Of a DNA stretch of 64,000 nt, positions 9,168 to 18,735 are shown one piece after another. Within the stretch, counting starts at the first letter, position 1. Each line of letters starts with the position of its first letter. A program made the position numbers and the translations under genes. The notes beneath the pieces are model-generated. The model saw only the letters and a list, made by a program, of their open reading frames with translations, searched no databases and was not told where the DNA came from. Source of the DNA: Microbacterium sp. Leaf159 (GTDB taxonomy: Bacteria > Actinomycetota > Actinomycetes > Actinomycetales > Microbacteriaceae); the NCBI RefSeq assembly GCF_001423615.1, contig NZ_LMOU01000001.1:2589525-2653524 (forward strand). The letters are read 5' to 3'.

Positions 9168-10436
9168 TCACTCGGCGACGAGATCGTCGATCTTCGCTGC
9201 CGCGTTCTTCAGGAAGTCGGCGATCGGCTCCTTGTCGAAGATCACGGATGCGGAGTACTCGTCACGGAACGCCTGCCAGGCCTCTACGGAGTTGGGGATG
9301 CTGGGCACATCCGCCGTCGCCTCGGCCTGCTCGGCGAACGCCACGTAGTTCGGGTTCGCGTCGAAGTAGTCGGCGTACGTGCCGGTGAGGTCGGTGCGCA
9401 TCGGCATCTGACCGGTCGCCTCGAGCAGCTGCCCGTCGCTCTCGACACTGGTCGAGAACTTCAGGAACTCCCACGCGGTGCCCTGGTTCTCGCACGCCGT
9501 GAACATCGAGACGCTCTTCGAGTCGGCGAAGGTCGTCGGGTTCTCGCGGCCGTCGCTCGTGGGCACCGGCATGAAGCCGACGTCGACGGTGTCGGCGTAC
9601 GACGGGATCGCCCAGGGGCCCGCGAGCTGCATGGCGGTGGTGCCGGCTGACATCGCATCGTCGGTCGACGCCTCGTTCGGGGAGAGCTTCTCGTCGTAGA
9701 AGGTCTTCCAGAACTCGGCGACCTCGCTGCCGGCATCCGAGTCGAACGTCGACGTGCCGTCTTCGACGAGCATCGTGCCGTCGGTCTCGGCGAGATAGAG
9801 CGGGTAGAAGTCGAACCAGGGCTGGTAGAACTCGCTCGTCGGCGCCGGCCAGATGGCGCTCTGCACGCCCGAGGCGACGATCGCGCGCGAACCTTCGAGG
9901 AACGCGTCGTACGTGTTCATCTGCGGGTCTTCGGGGTCGATGCCCGCGGCCTGGAACAGCGCCTTGTTGTACATCACCATCACGGGGTTCGACTTCCACG
10001 GCAGCTGGTAGAAGCTGTCGTCCGTGGCGTACGAGTCGACCTCGCCGCCACGATCGGTGATGTAGTCGCTGCCGCCCTCCATGGTGCTGAGGTCGACGAG
10101 ACCGCCCTGCTTGACCCAGCCCGAGACGGCGGCCGGAGCCACGTTGTAGACGAGGCAGGGCGCGGTGCCCGCGGTGATCGCGGCGGTGATGGCCTCTTCC
10201 GACGATGAGCCGGCGGGGATCTCCTGGGCGTTGACCTTCTCATCGGGGTGCTCGGCGTTCCAGGCGTCGACGACGGCGGTGCCCCAGGCGACCTCCTGCT
10301 CGTTGTTCGACAGCCAGATGTCGATGGGACCGGTGGAGTCGGCTGAGCCTTCGCCGCTGCCCCCGCCTGCCGAGCATCCGGTGACGACGAGCGCTGCTGC
10401 CCCTAAGAGCGCTGCTGCGCGGATCTTCTTCTTCAT
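9168..10436 (-). CDS. extracellular sugar-binding lipoprotein (ABC)
   Basis: Substrate-binding protein of a CUT1 importer, 422 aa. Signal peptide MKKKIRAAALLG leads to lipobox VTGC, with the lipidated Cys at residue 21. A two-lobed periplasmic-binding-protein-like domain follows, with typical QLPWKSNPVMVMYNK and AMQLAGPWAIPSY segments. The ATG at 10436 has AAGGAGG upstream. It is the first structural gene after the LacI regulator (35-base gap) and delivers sugar to the permeases at 7350-9157. Sugar identity is not readable; the operon context suggests a beta-mannoside. Confidence 0.92.
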   Translation of the reverse strand: MKKKIRAAALLGAAALVVTGCSAGGGSGEGSADSTGPIDIWLSNNEQEVAWGTAVVDAWNAEHPDEKVNAQEIPAGSSSEEAITAAITAGTAPCLVYNVAPAAVSGWVKQGGLVDLSTMEGGSDYITDRGGEVDSYATDDSFYQLPWKSNPVMVMYNKALFQAAGIDPEDPQMNTYDAFLEGSRAIVASGVQSAIWPAPTSEFYQPWFDFYPLYLAETDGTMLVEDGTSTFDSDAGSEVAEFWKTFYDEKLSPNEASTDDAMSAGTTAMQLAGPWAIPSYADTVDVGFMPVPTSDGRENPTTFADSKSVSMFTACENQGTAWEFLKFSTSVESDGQLLEATGQMPMRTDLTGTYADYFDANPNYVAFAEQAEATADVPSIPNSVEAWQAFRDEYSASVIFDKEPIADFLKNAAAKIDDLVAE

Positions 10437-10471
10437 GGTGTCCTCCTTGACGCGATGGTTCGGGTGATCGT

Positions 10472-11464
10472 CTAACGGGTGGTGCTCTCCCGGAAGTGCA
10501 CGATGTTGCAGTCGACGACCTCGGTGCGCGGTTCGGCGCCCAGGATGTCGGCCAGCAGCAGACGGGCCGCAGCGCGTCCTCGCGCGGCGGGCCCTGACGA
10601 GACGCTCGTGAGAGCGGGGGAGAGGTGGGCGGAGAGATGGTCGTCGTCGAAGCCCGCGATCGCGAGATCGCGGGGGATGCTCAGCCCGCTCGAACGGGCG
10701 AACGACAGGCCGGCGATCGCCATGGTGTCGTTCGAGTACAGGATCGCGGTCGGTCGCTCGGGCAGCGCGAGCAGCTCGGCGGTGCGGGCGCGGCCGCTGG
10801 CGGCGGTGAAGTCGCCCTCGCGCAGGAGGTCGTCGTCTCCGACGGCGGAGATGTAGGCATCCGCGCGCACCCGCGAGTGCACGTAGTCGAGGGGGCCTGC
10901 GACATGCGCGATGCGCTCGTGGCCGGCGCTGCGCAGGTGCGCGATGATCTCGCGGATCGGCTCCGCGTCGTCGGTGCGGACGCACGAGAAGCGGGTCGGC
11001 TGCTCGTAGGCGCCCACCAGCACGGCGGGCAGCTCGAGTTCTTCGAGCAGCGGCACGCGCCAGTCGTCGGTGCGCAGGTCGAGCAGCAGGGCGCCGTCGG
11101 CTCGTCCGTGGCTGAGAGCGCGGTAGGCGCGCTCCTCGGCGGCGCGGTCAGGGACCACATGCAGGATCAGTCCGGTCTCGGTCTCGGCGAGCACCGACTC
11201 GACGCCCGCGATGAACGCGGGGAAGAACGAATCGTTCGCGATGACCTCGGGGTCGCGGGCCAGCACGACGGCCACGGCGTTCGCCTTCTGGGTTGCCAGG
11301 GCCCGGGCGCTCTGGCTCGGCACCCAGTTCAGCTTCTCGGCCGCGGCCAGCACCTTGGCCCTGGTGTCGTCGGAGATGGGCCGCTTGCCGCTCATCGCGT
11401 GCGAGACGGTGGCCTTGGTGACGCCGGCTTCACGGGCGACGTCGGCGATCGTCGTGCGGCTCAT
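10472..11464 (-). CDS. LacI-family regulator of the glycan operon
   Basis: LacI/GalR regulator, 330 aa. The N-terminal helix-turn-helix and hinge (TIADVAREAGVTKATVSHAM, then ALATQKANAVAVV) are followed by a periplasmic-binding-protein-like effector domain ending in IAGFDDDHLSAHL. It is the first gene of its own operon (regulator, binding protein, two permeases, GH130, secreted protein). Two palindromes lie 53-99 bases upstream, so it should autoregulate the whole unit and be released by the imported sugar. A GAGGTGG ribosome site precedes the ATG. Confidence 0.94.
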   Translation of the reverse strand: MSRTTIADVAREAGVTKATVSHAMSGKRPISDDTRAKVLAAAEKLNWVPSQSARALATQKANAVAVVLARDPEVIANDSFFPAFIAGVESVLAETETGLILHVVPDRAAEERAYRALSHGRADGALLLDLRTDDWRVPLLEELELPAVLVGAYEQPTRFSCVRTDDAEPIREIIAHLRSAGHERIAHVAGPLDYVHSRVRADAYISAVGDDDLLREGDFTAASGRARTAELLALPERPTAILYSNDTMAIAGLSFARSSGLSIPRDLAIAGFDDDHLSAHLSPALTSVSSGPAARGRAAARLLLADILGAEPRTEVVDCNIVHFRESTTR

Positions 11465-11516
11465 GCCACCTCCTCGTGGAACATCGGGCTGATCGTCGGC
11501 ATCCGGTCTGGCAGTG

Positions 11517-11530
11517 TTTAACCGGTTTGA
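11517..11530. promoter_or_regulatory. LacI operator 1
   Basis: TTTAACCGGTTTGA, with the palindromic core AACCGGTT carrying the central CG typical of LacI-family operators. It is 53 bases upstream of the lacI-type start. Confidence 0.8.
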
Positions 11531-11549
11531 CGATTGCGGGTGAAGCGAG

Positions 11550-11564
11550 TGTAAACCGGTTTGA
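11550..11564. promoter_or_regulatory. LacI operator 2
   Basis: Contains the perfect palindrome AAACCGGTTT at 11553-11562. Its centre is 34 bp from operator 1, about three helical turns, so two repressor dimers could bind on one face or form a short loop. Confidence 0.8.
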
Positions 11565-11617
11565 TGACCGTGGTCAAGACCCCTTGCAAGGGCGGAGCCC
11601 GGATCAGACGACGCGGC

Positions 11618-12547
11618 TCAGACGAACGTGACGGTCTGCTGCAGGCGTGTGCGCACGTCGAACAGCTCGTTGCCGCCGATCGCCCTGGCACCCGGAACTC
11701 CCTGACGCAGCACCATCGACAGCGCGCTGCGTCGCACGACGACGACCGGCACTCCGCGGCTGCTGCCGAGGGGTGTGACGGCCTGCGCCAGATCGTCGTC
11801 GGGGAGAACGACGATCACTCCGCCGAACTTCACCCGAGCGGCCTTGGCGACCGTACGCATGCGGGCGAGGGCCGCGGTGACGGGCGCGCGGGTGCCGAGG
11901 CTCGGCCCGGTGATCTCACCGCGCCGGAATCCGACGACTCCGCCGAAGTCCTCCGACATCACGCCGTAGAGGCCCGAGGGGCTGAGCACCACGTGGTCGA
12001 GCTTGTCGTCGGCATCGGCGCTCGTGGCGACGTCGTGCCAGACGGTGAATCCCATGCCGAGGGCGCTCACCGTGCGGGCGGTCGCCTCTTCGGCCAGCGC
12101 ATCGGCGAGCAGTCGTCGCAGGTCTCGCGGTGCCGAGCGCACGAGCGCGGGGTCGTACGGATCGGGGACCTCGACGCCGCGGCCCGCCCACTCGCGGATC
12201 AGCGACAGGTAGCGCTCACGTCGCCAGCCGCCGGGGTGGCCGTACGAGCGCGCCCGCGGGCGTGTGTCGGTGCGCGTCGGGGACTGCGGACGCCATCCGC
12301 TCCACTCCGGTTCCGAGGGTATGCCGGGATGCGCGCCCGAGCGGCGGTCGTAGGCGGCGCGACTCTCGATGGTGCCGACGAGTTCCCACGCGCGCTGCAC
12401 CTGGATGAACACGGCGGCGTCGCCTCCGGTGTCCGGGTGGGTCTCCCGCAGACGCAGTCGATACGCGCGGCGGAGCTCGACGTCGTCGACCGACGGGTCC
12501 ACGCCGAGGATCTCGTAGGCAGAGGCCGAGAGCGGGCTGTCGAACAT
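11618..12547 (-). CDS. J-domain (DnaJ) protein
   Basis: A protein of 309 aa with an N-terminal J domain (residues about 9-66): YEILGV, then the invariant HPD at 37-39, then the helix containing AWELVGT. J domains stimulate Hsp70 ATPase activity. The remaining 240 residues lack the Gly/Phe and zinc-finger regions of canonical DnaJ, so this is a stand-alone type III J protein with its own C-terminal domain of unknown role. A GGAAGGAG ribosome site precedes the ATG. It shares orientation with the membrane protein upstream across a 163-base gap. Confidence 0.87.
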   Translation of the reverse strand: MFDSPLSASAYEILGVDPSVDDVELRRAYRLRLRETHPDTGGDAAVFIQVQRAWELVGTIESRAAYDRRSGAHPGIPSEPEWSGWRPQSPTRTDTRPRARSYGHPGGWRRERYLSLIREWAGRGVEVPDPYDPALVRSAPRDLRRLLADALAEEATARTVSALGMGFTVWHDVATSADADDKLDHVVLSPSGLYGVMSEDFGGVVGFRRGEITGPSLGTRAPVTAALARMRTVAKAARVKFGGVIVVLPDDDLAQAVTPLGSSRGVPVVVVRRSALSMVLRQGVPGARAIGGNELFDVRTRLQQTVTFV

Positions 12548-12710
12548 CGCTCTCCTTCCGAGATCGCGGCATCCAGAATATCCGGCTGTCGTTGTGGATC
12601 AGCCGTGGCGGTCGGGATCAGCCGTGAGTCCAGTCGTGGGAGGCGGGACGCGGCAACCCCTGGACACCTCGGCTGCGGCTGGTCTGAAGCGCGTCGTCTG
12701 CGAGCAGCGA

Positions 12711-13586
12711 TCAGCTCCGTGGGCTGGGTCGGAACACGTCGATCACGGGGTGCGCGACGGCGAACGGGACGGCCGTGGCCGTGACGGGATCGAAGAGACG
12801 CGCGGGCGTGCGACCGGAGGCGAGCTCTTGTCGGGCGGCGGGGTCTGTGGCGTACAGTCGCAGGGCCAGCCAGAGGAGAGTCCCGTCGATCCCGAGCGAC
12901 AACGGCTCGACGTCGAGTGACTTCTTACGTCGGAAGAATGGGTGTCGCCAGACCGACTCGAATGACGTCGCGGTCGGAGCGACGTGCACGCGAAGCACCA
13001 TCATCCCCGCAGCACCCTCGGTGAACTCGATCGTCTCGATGTCGTGCCACTGCACCGCGGCGTCGGAGAGGAACGAGGCAGAGCCGAGACCGTTCGGATG
13101 CAGGATGAGTCTGCGAGGGTGCGCTGCAGCGATCCCCGTACTCACCGTCGCGATGACGCAAAGAGCGGCGCACGAACCCCAGGCGATCGCCCATCCGCCG
13201 CTCGTGGTCACCGTGGCGATCACACAGAACGCCGCAGCGGTGCCCACGGCAGCGAGCAGCGCAAGGGTGTGGCCTCGGCGACCGGGGATGAGGATGCCGT
13301 GCGGGAGAGCGTCTCGCGCGGCGCTGATCTGGGCCGGTCCTGTGCGCCGCACTCTCGTCGTCACGAGCTGGAACACGACGAACGCCCAGCACACGATCGG
13401 GATCGAGACGAGGATCGGCACCATCGACGCCAGGCTGGATGCGAGGGGACGTTCGAGAGCAGCGCCCCACAGCAACGCGGAGAGCGCCACAGCGAGAGCC
13501 GCACTCAGCCACAGGGCCACGACGGCACCGTGCCTCCCGAGGAGCGCCTCCAGGCGCGTCGTCGGCATCGGGCGCGGAGCTCTCAT
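12711..13586 (-). CDS. integral membrane protein, PH-like C-terminal domain
   Basis: Unrecognised membrane protein, 291 aa. It has about four hydrophobic helices (two near residues 20-65, two near 105-165), followed by a soluble beta-rich half with WHDIETIEFTEG, a pattern seen in bacterial PH-like membrane-associated domains. The start is taken as ATG 13586, since earlier in-frame sequence is unlike protein; ATG 13568 is an alternative. It lies four bases after the YigZ fragment, so the two may be cotranscribed. Confidence 0.7.
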   Translation of the reverse strand: MRAPRPMPTTRLEALLGRHGAVVALWLSAALAVALSALLWGAALERPLASSLASMVPILVSIPIVCWAFVVFQLVTTRVRRTGPAQISAARDALPHGILIPGRRGHTLALLAAVGTAAAFCVIATVTTSGGWAIAWGSCAALCVIATVSTGIAAAHPRRLILHPNGLGSASFLSDAAVQWHDIETIEFTEGAAGMMVLRVHVAPTATSFESVWRHPFFRRKKSLDVEPLSLGIDGTLLWLALRLYATDPAARQELASGRTPARLFDPVTATAVPFAVAHPVIDVFRPSPRS

Positions 13587-13590
13587 CGCG

Positions 13591-13929
13591 TCATCCGAAG
13601 ATCGAGTTCCACGTGTCTCCGATCCCTTCACCGATCGCGCCGATGCCGTCGCCGATCGCGCCCACGGTGTTCGAGCATCGGCACCCCGCAGTACCGGACG
13701 GCTCGCCGTCATCCGACGATCTCGCCTGGTCGCCGAGCAAGCCGGTGACCATCGCGGTGCAGTTGTGCCTGGCATCCCACCACTGCTTGCGGACACGCGC
13801 GATGACCGCATCCGCGTCGTCGACCGAGACGACCGGTTCGACGGTCGCGATGAACCGCGACTTCTTGATGATGAGCTCGTGCTTCACAGGCGCGGCGATC
13901 GTGGCCGGGTAGGTGCGGGCGGAGGTCAT
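13591..13929 (-). pseudogene. truncated, frameshifted YigZ/IMPACT-family gene
   Basis: The first 80 or so codons match the N-terminal half of the YigZ/IMPACT (UPF0029) family: KSRFIATV, RKQWWDARHNCTAMV and SSDDGEPSGTAG. The family then continues with a PMLE-type motif. Here the frame gives CRCSNTV, but adding one G to the four-base run at 13684-13687 would give VPMLEHRGRD. Either way the C-terminal ferredoxin-like half is missing and the frame ends in a Gly/Ile repeat tail. Intact members are about 200 aa. TAGTCT seven bases before the ATG looks like a live promoter. I judge it a decaying remnant; sequencing error alone cannot restore the missing half. Confidence 0.7.
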
Positions 13930-13936
13930 CTGCCCC

Positions 13937-13942
13937 AGACTA
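13937..13942 (-). promoter_or_regulatory. putative -10 of YigZ fragment
   Basis: TAGTCT on the minus strand, seven bases before the ATG at 13929. Confidence 0.4.
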
Positions 13943-13960
13943 CCCAGCCACCATGCGCAC

Positions 13961-15120
<1,160 letters not shown>

Positions 15121-15132
15121 AGACGCCCGCGA

Positions 15133-16593
15133 CTACTCCGCGGAGTCGTCGCGCAGGTACGCGATGTGCGCTGCGTGGCGTGTCAGGTGGTTCTGCGACC
15201 TGCGCACGAACAGCCAGGCCACGAGCAGCAGCACGAACCAGATCGGCGTCACCAGCAGTGCGGTCAGCGTGTCGGGCTGGGTCGTGAGCGCCCAGAGGAT
15301 GAACACGAAGAACGCGAGCACCACGTAGACCATGAAGACGCCGCCCGGCATCCGGAACTTTGACGCTGCGACCTTCTCGGGGCGCCTGCGCCGGTAGACG
15401 AGGTAGCTGCAGAGGAAGATCGTCCAGACGAACATGAAGCACACGGCGGACACCGTCGTGACCATGTCGAACGCCGTGCCGATGTCCTTGCCCGCGTAGA
15501 GCAGCACGACGCCCGAGAGCAGCAGGATGCACGAGAGGAACAGCGCGTTCTGCGGCACGCGGCGCTTCGAGAGGCGGCCGAAGAGGCGCGGGGCGTCGCC
15601 GTCCTTCGCGAGTCCGAACACCATGCGCGAGGTCGAGTAGATGCCCGAGTTGGCGCTCGACATCGCCGAGGTGAGCACGACGAGGTTCACGACGGTCGCC
15701 GCGATGCCGAGACCCGCGAGCGCGAACATCGCGATGAAGGGGCTCTCGCCCGCGACGTACTCGGTCCACGGGGTGACGGCCATCAGGATGATGAGCGCGC
15801 CCACGTAGAAGAGCAGGATGCGGATCGGGATCGCGTTGATCGCCTTGGGCAGGTTCTTCTCCGGATCCTTCGTCTCGGCCGCGGCGGTGCCGACGAGCTC
15901 GACACCGACGAACGCGAACACCGCGATCTGGAATCCGGCGACGAAGCCCATGAAGCCGTGGGGGAACATGCCGCCGTGATCCCACAGGTTGCTGAAGCTG
16001 GCGGTGCCGGCGTCGTGCTGGAAGCCGGTGAAGATCATCACGAGACCGGTGATGATGAGCGCGACGATCGCGACGATCTTGATCAGCGCGAACCAGAACT
16101 CCATCTCGCCGAACGCGGCGACGGTGGGCAGGTTCAGCGCGAGCAGGATGACGATGACGAGCACGCCGGGGATCCACAACGGGATGCCGGGGAGCAGCGC
16201 GTCCGTGTATCCGGCGATCGCGATCACGTCGGCGACGCCGGTGACGACCCAGCAGAACCAGTACGTCCACCCGGTGAAGAACCCGGCCCACGGGCCGAGC
16301 AGGTCGCCCGCGAAGTCGCTGAAGGACTTGTACTTGAGGTTGGACAGCAGCAGCTCGCCCATCGCCCGCATGACGAAGAAGAGCATGAAGCCGATGATCA
16401 TGTAGACGAAGATCACCGAGGGGCCGGCGACCGAGATCGTCTTGCCGCTGCCCATGAAGAGGCCGGTGCCGATCGCTCCGCCGATCGCGAGCAGCTGGAT
16501 GTGCCGATTGCTGAGAGCACGTTTCAGGTGCTGCTCTTCTCCGTCGGCGGCTCCGTCCACCCCGACGGTTCCTTCCGTGTCCTGTGCCGTCAT
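15133..16593 (-). CDS. cycA: D-serine/D-alanine/glycine permease
   Basis: APC-superfamily amino acid permease, 486 aa, 12 predicted helices. It is strikingly close to E. coli CycA: NRHIQLLAIGGAIGTGLF, GKTISVAGPSVIF, MRAMGELLLSN, GPWAGFFTGWTYWFCW, ELVGTAAAETKDPEK and SANSGIYSTSR all match its conserved stretches. It therefore probably imports glycine, D-alanine and D-serine by proton symport. A GGAGGT site precedes the ATG. It diverges from the MATE gene, with a 146-base intergenic region between starts. Confidence 0.93.
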   Translation of the reverse strand: MTAQDTEGTVGVDGAADGEEQHLKRALSNRHIQLLAIGGAIGTGLFMGSGKTISVAGPSVIFVYMIIGFMLFFVMRAMGELLLSNLKYKSFSDFAGDLLGPWAGFFTGWTYWFCWVVTGVADVIAIAGYTDALLPGIPLWIPGVLVIVILLALNLPTVAAFGEMEFWFALIKIVAIVALIITGLVMIFTGFQHDAGTASFSNLWDHGGMFPHGFMGFVAGFQIAVFAFVGVELVGTAAAETKDPEKNLPKAINAIPIRILLFYVGALIILMAVTPWTEYVAGESPFIAMFALAGLGIAATVVNLVVLTSAMSSANSGIYSTSRMVFGLAKDGDAPRLFGRLSKRRVPQNALFLSCILLLSGVVLLYAGKDIGTAFDMVTTVSAVCFMFVWTIFLCSYLVYRRRRPEKVAASKFRMPGGVFMVYVVLAFFVFILWALTTQPDTLTALLVTPIWFVLLLVAWLFVRRSQNHLTRHAAHIAYLRDDSAE

Positions 16594-16739
16594 CGCTCGA
16601 ACCTCCGGTGTTCCGTGCCGCGACCCGCTGCGGCATCCTTCCGACCGTACTTGTCGATCGGGGATGGCAGTTAACCGAATCGATTCGATATCCTGGTTCG
16701 ACCCCCGATCATCCCCCAGTTCTGCGAGCCGCTTCCTTC

Positions 16740-18212
16740 ATGGCCACCTCTCTCACTACGGGCCGCCCGTGGCGTGTCATCCTCTCGTTCTCGATCCCCC
16801 TGCTGCTCGGCAACGTCGTGCAGCAGATGTACCAGTTCGCCGACGCCGTCGTCGTCGGCCGTCATCTCGGCGTCGAGTCGCTCGCAGCCGTCGGCGCCAC
16901 GGGCAGCCTGCTCTTCCTGCTGATCGGCTTCGCCTGGGGCCTGACCAGCGGCTTCGCGATCCCGATAGCCCAGGCGTTCGGCGCGGGCGACGGCGCGGCC
17001 GTGCGACGGTCGGTCGCGACCGGCGTGATCCTGACCGGCATCACGAGTGTCGTGCTGACGATCGTCGCGCCGCTGATCGCCGCGCCCGTGCTCGCGCTGC
17101 TGCAGACCCCTGCCGAGCTCATGCCCGAGGCGACGATCTTCACGCAGATCAGCTTCATCGGCGCGAGCGCGACGATGTTCTTCAACTACCTCTCGGCGAT
17201 CATCCGGGCGATCGGCGACTCGCGCACGCCCCTGATCTTCCTCACGGTGTCGTGCGCGCTCAACGTCGGCCTCGTCGTCCTCATGGTCGGCCCGCTCGAG
17301 TGGGGCGTCGGCGGAGCGGCCCTCGCGACGGTGGTCGCCCAGGCCGTCTCGGTCGCGCTGTGCCTCGAGTTCGTGCGCCGCCGCCTGCCGATGCTGCATC
17401 TGCGCCGTGCCGACTGGCGGGTCACCCGCAACGATTTCACGGAGCACCTGCGCCTCGGCCTGCCGATGGGTTTCCAGGCGTCGATCATCGCGATCGGAAC
17501 CCTCGTGGTGCAGGTCGCACTCAACACCCTCGGCTCCGACGCGGTCGCCGCCTACACGACGGCGTCGAGGGTCGACGGTCTGGCCGTCGCGTTCCTCTCG
17601 TCGCTCGGTCTCGCGTCGTCGATGTATGCGGCCCAGAACCTCGGCGGGCGTCGGCCCGACCGCATCCGCCGCGGAGTGATCGAGGGCACCTGGATGGCGA
17701 TCGCCGCCGGTCTCGCACTCGGAGCGCTGATCATCGCGTTCGGGACGCCCATGGTGCGGCTGTTCGTCGGCGAAGGATCCGACGAGGTCGTCAGGCTCGC
17801 GCACCTCATGCTGATCATCAACGGATGCGGATACTGGGCGCTCGGCGTGCTGTTCGTGCTGCGCGGCGCGCTGCAGGGGCTCGGCCACACACTCATCCCC
17901 ACGGTCACCGGGGTGGTCGAGCTCGTGATGCGCGTGGGGGCGGCTCTCGTGCTCGGCGCCATGATCGGCTTCGAGGGAGTGGCGCTCAGCAACCCGCTGG
18001 CCTGGCTCGGCGCGATCGCCCTGCTGGTTCCGGCGTACGTGCGCGCCCACCGCGACCTCGGCCGGATGCCGGTGGATCCCGTCGAGTCGACCGAGACGTC
18101 GGCGATGGCGATCATCGGACCGACCGACGGCTCGATGGTCGTCGACGCGGTGGTCACCCAGCCGGTGCGCGTGATCAAGACGTCGCGTTTCGCGCGGTTG
18201 AAGCGCCGCTGA
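16740..18212 (+). CDS. MATE-family efflux transporter
   Basis: Multidrug and toxin extrusion transporter, 490 aa, 12 helices in two repeats. Typical segments are FSIPLLLGNVVQQMYQFADAV at the start (helix 1), GFAWGLTSGFAIPIAQAFGAG, and the second-half equivalent LGLPMGFQASIIAIGTLV. It exports cationic compounds by Na+ or H+ antiport. The ATG at 16740 starts exactly before the family's conserved TxGRPWRVIL; upstream in-frame codons are unlike the family. Downstream is a small membrane protein with its own start. Confidence 0.92.
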   Translation: MATSLTTGRPWRVILSFSIPLLLGNVVQQMYQFADAVVVGRHLGVESLAAVGATGSLLFLLIGFAWGLTSGFAIPIAQAFGAGDGAAVRRSVATGVILTGITSVVLTIVAPLIAAPVLALLQTPAELMPEATIFTQISFIGASATMFFNYLSAIIRAIGDSRTPLIFLTVSCALNVGLVVLMVGPLEWGVGGAALATVVAQAVSVALCLEFVRRRLPMLHLRRADWRVTRNDFTEHLRLGLPMGFQASIIAIGTLVVQVALNTLGSDAVAAYTTASRVDGLAVAFLSSLGLASSMYAAQNLGGRRPDRIRRGVIEGTWMAIAAGLALGALIIAFGTPMVRLFVGEGSDEVVRLAHLMLIINGCGYWALGVLFVLRGALQGLGHTLIPTVTGVVELVMRVGAALVLGAMIGFEGVALSNPLAWLGAIALLVPAYVRAHRDLGRMPVDPVESTETSAMAIIGPTDGSMVVDAVVTQPVRVIKTSRFARLKRR

Positions 18213-18317
18213 ACGACGCGTCACAGTTACGGAACATCATCCTTGAGATGGATGCCCGGTATGCCGACACTTCGTAGTGTTGGTAGTGCGGAGATTCCGT
18301 TTGACCGGGGGGTCGTG

Positions 18318-18725
18318 ATGACGTCATCAAGAGTGGCAAACGAACTGGCATCGATACTGGTGCCGATCGGAGTGGTGGGAGCCGTGATCGCGGCTCTGTG
18401 CGCGATCGTCGCAGGAGTCGCGATCATGCGCGGCGCCGCGGGGCTCGCCGGCGGAGCGGTGGGTCTGTGGATCCCGAGTGCGATGCTCAGCTCCACGGCA
18501 TCTTTCGCGAGTCAGTGGACGCCGCTGCTCGTGTCTGGCGTCGTGCTCGCCGCGATGCTCGTGATCGGCGCCGTGGTGCGCGCGATCGTGAGCGCCGGGG
18601 AGCCCGCGCGACAGACCGCGCGCACCGCACGGGCCGAGGCCCTCGCGAAGGCGCCGGAGCCGCAGCCCGCACCGCGCGCGTCGACGGCACCGAGCACCGG
18701 CTCGCAGCCCGCACTCGCCCGCTGA
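18318..18725 (+). CDS. small membrane protein
   Basis: Unrecognised protein, 135 aa. Three hydrophobic segments are visible (about residues 14-36, 38-52 and 68-90), followed by a basic, then Ala/Pro/Ser-rich C-terminal tail that looks disordered. The start ATG 18318 follows a run of six Gs. It is not obviously part of an operon: the MATE gene ends 105 bases upstream, and the next gene converges on it. Confidence 0.6.
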   Translation: MTSSRVANELASILVPIGVVGAVIAALCAIVAGVAIMRGAAGLAGGAVGLWIPSAMLSSTASFASQWTPLLVSGVVLAAMLVIGAVVRAIVSAGEPARQTARTARAEALAKAPEPQPAPRASTAPSTGSQPALAR

Positions 18726-18735
18726 GCTCGCGAGC

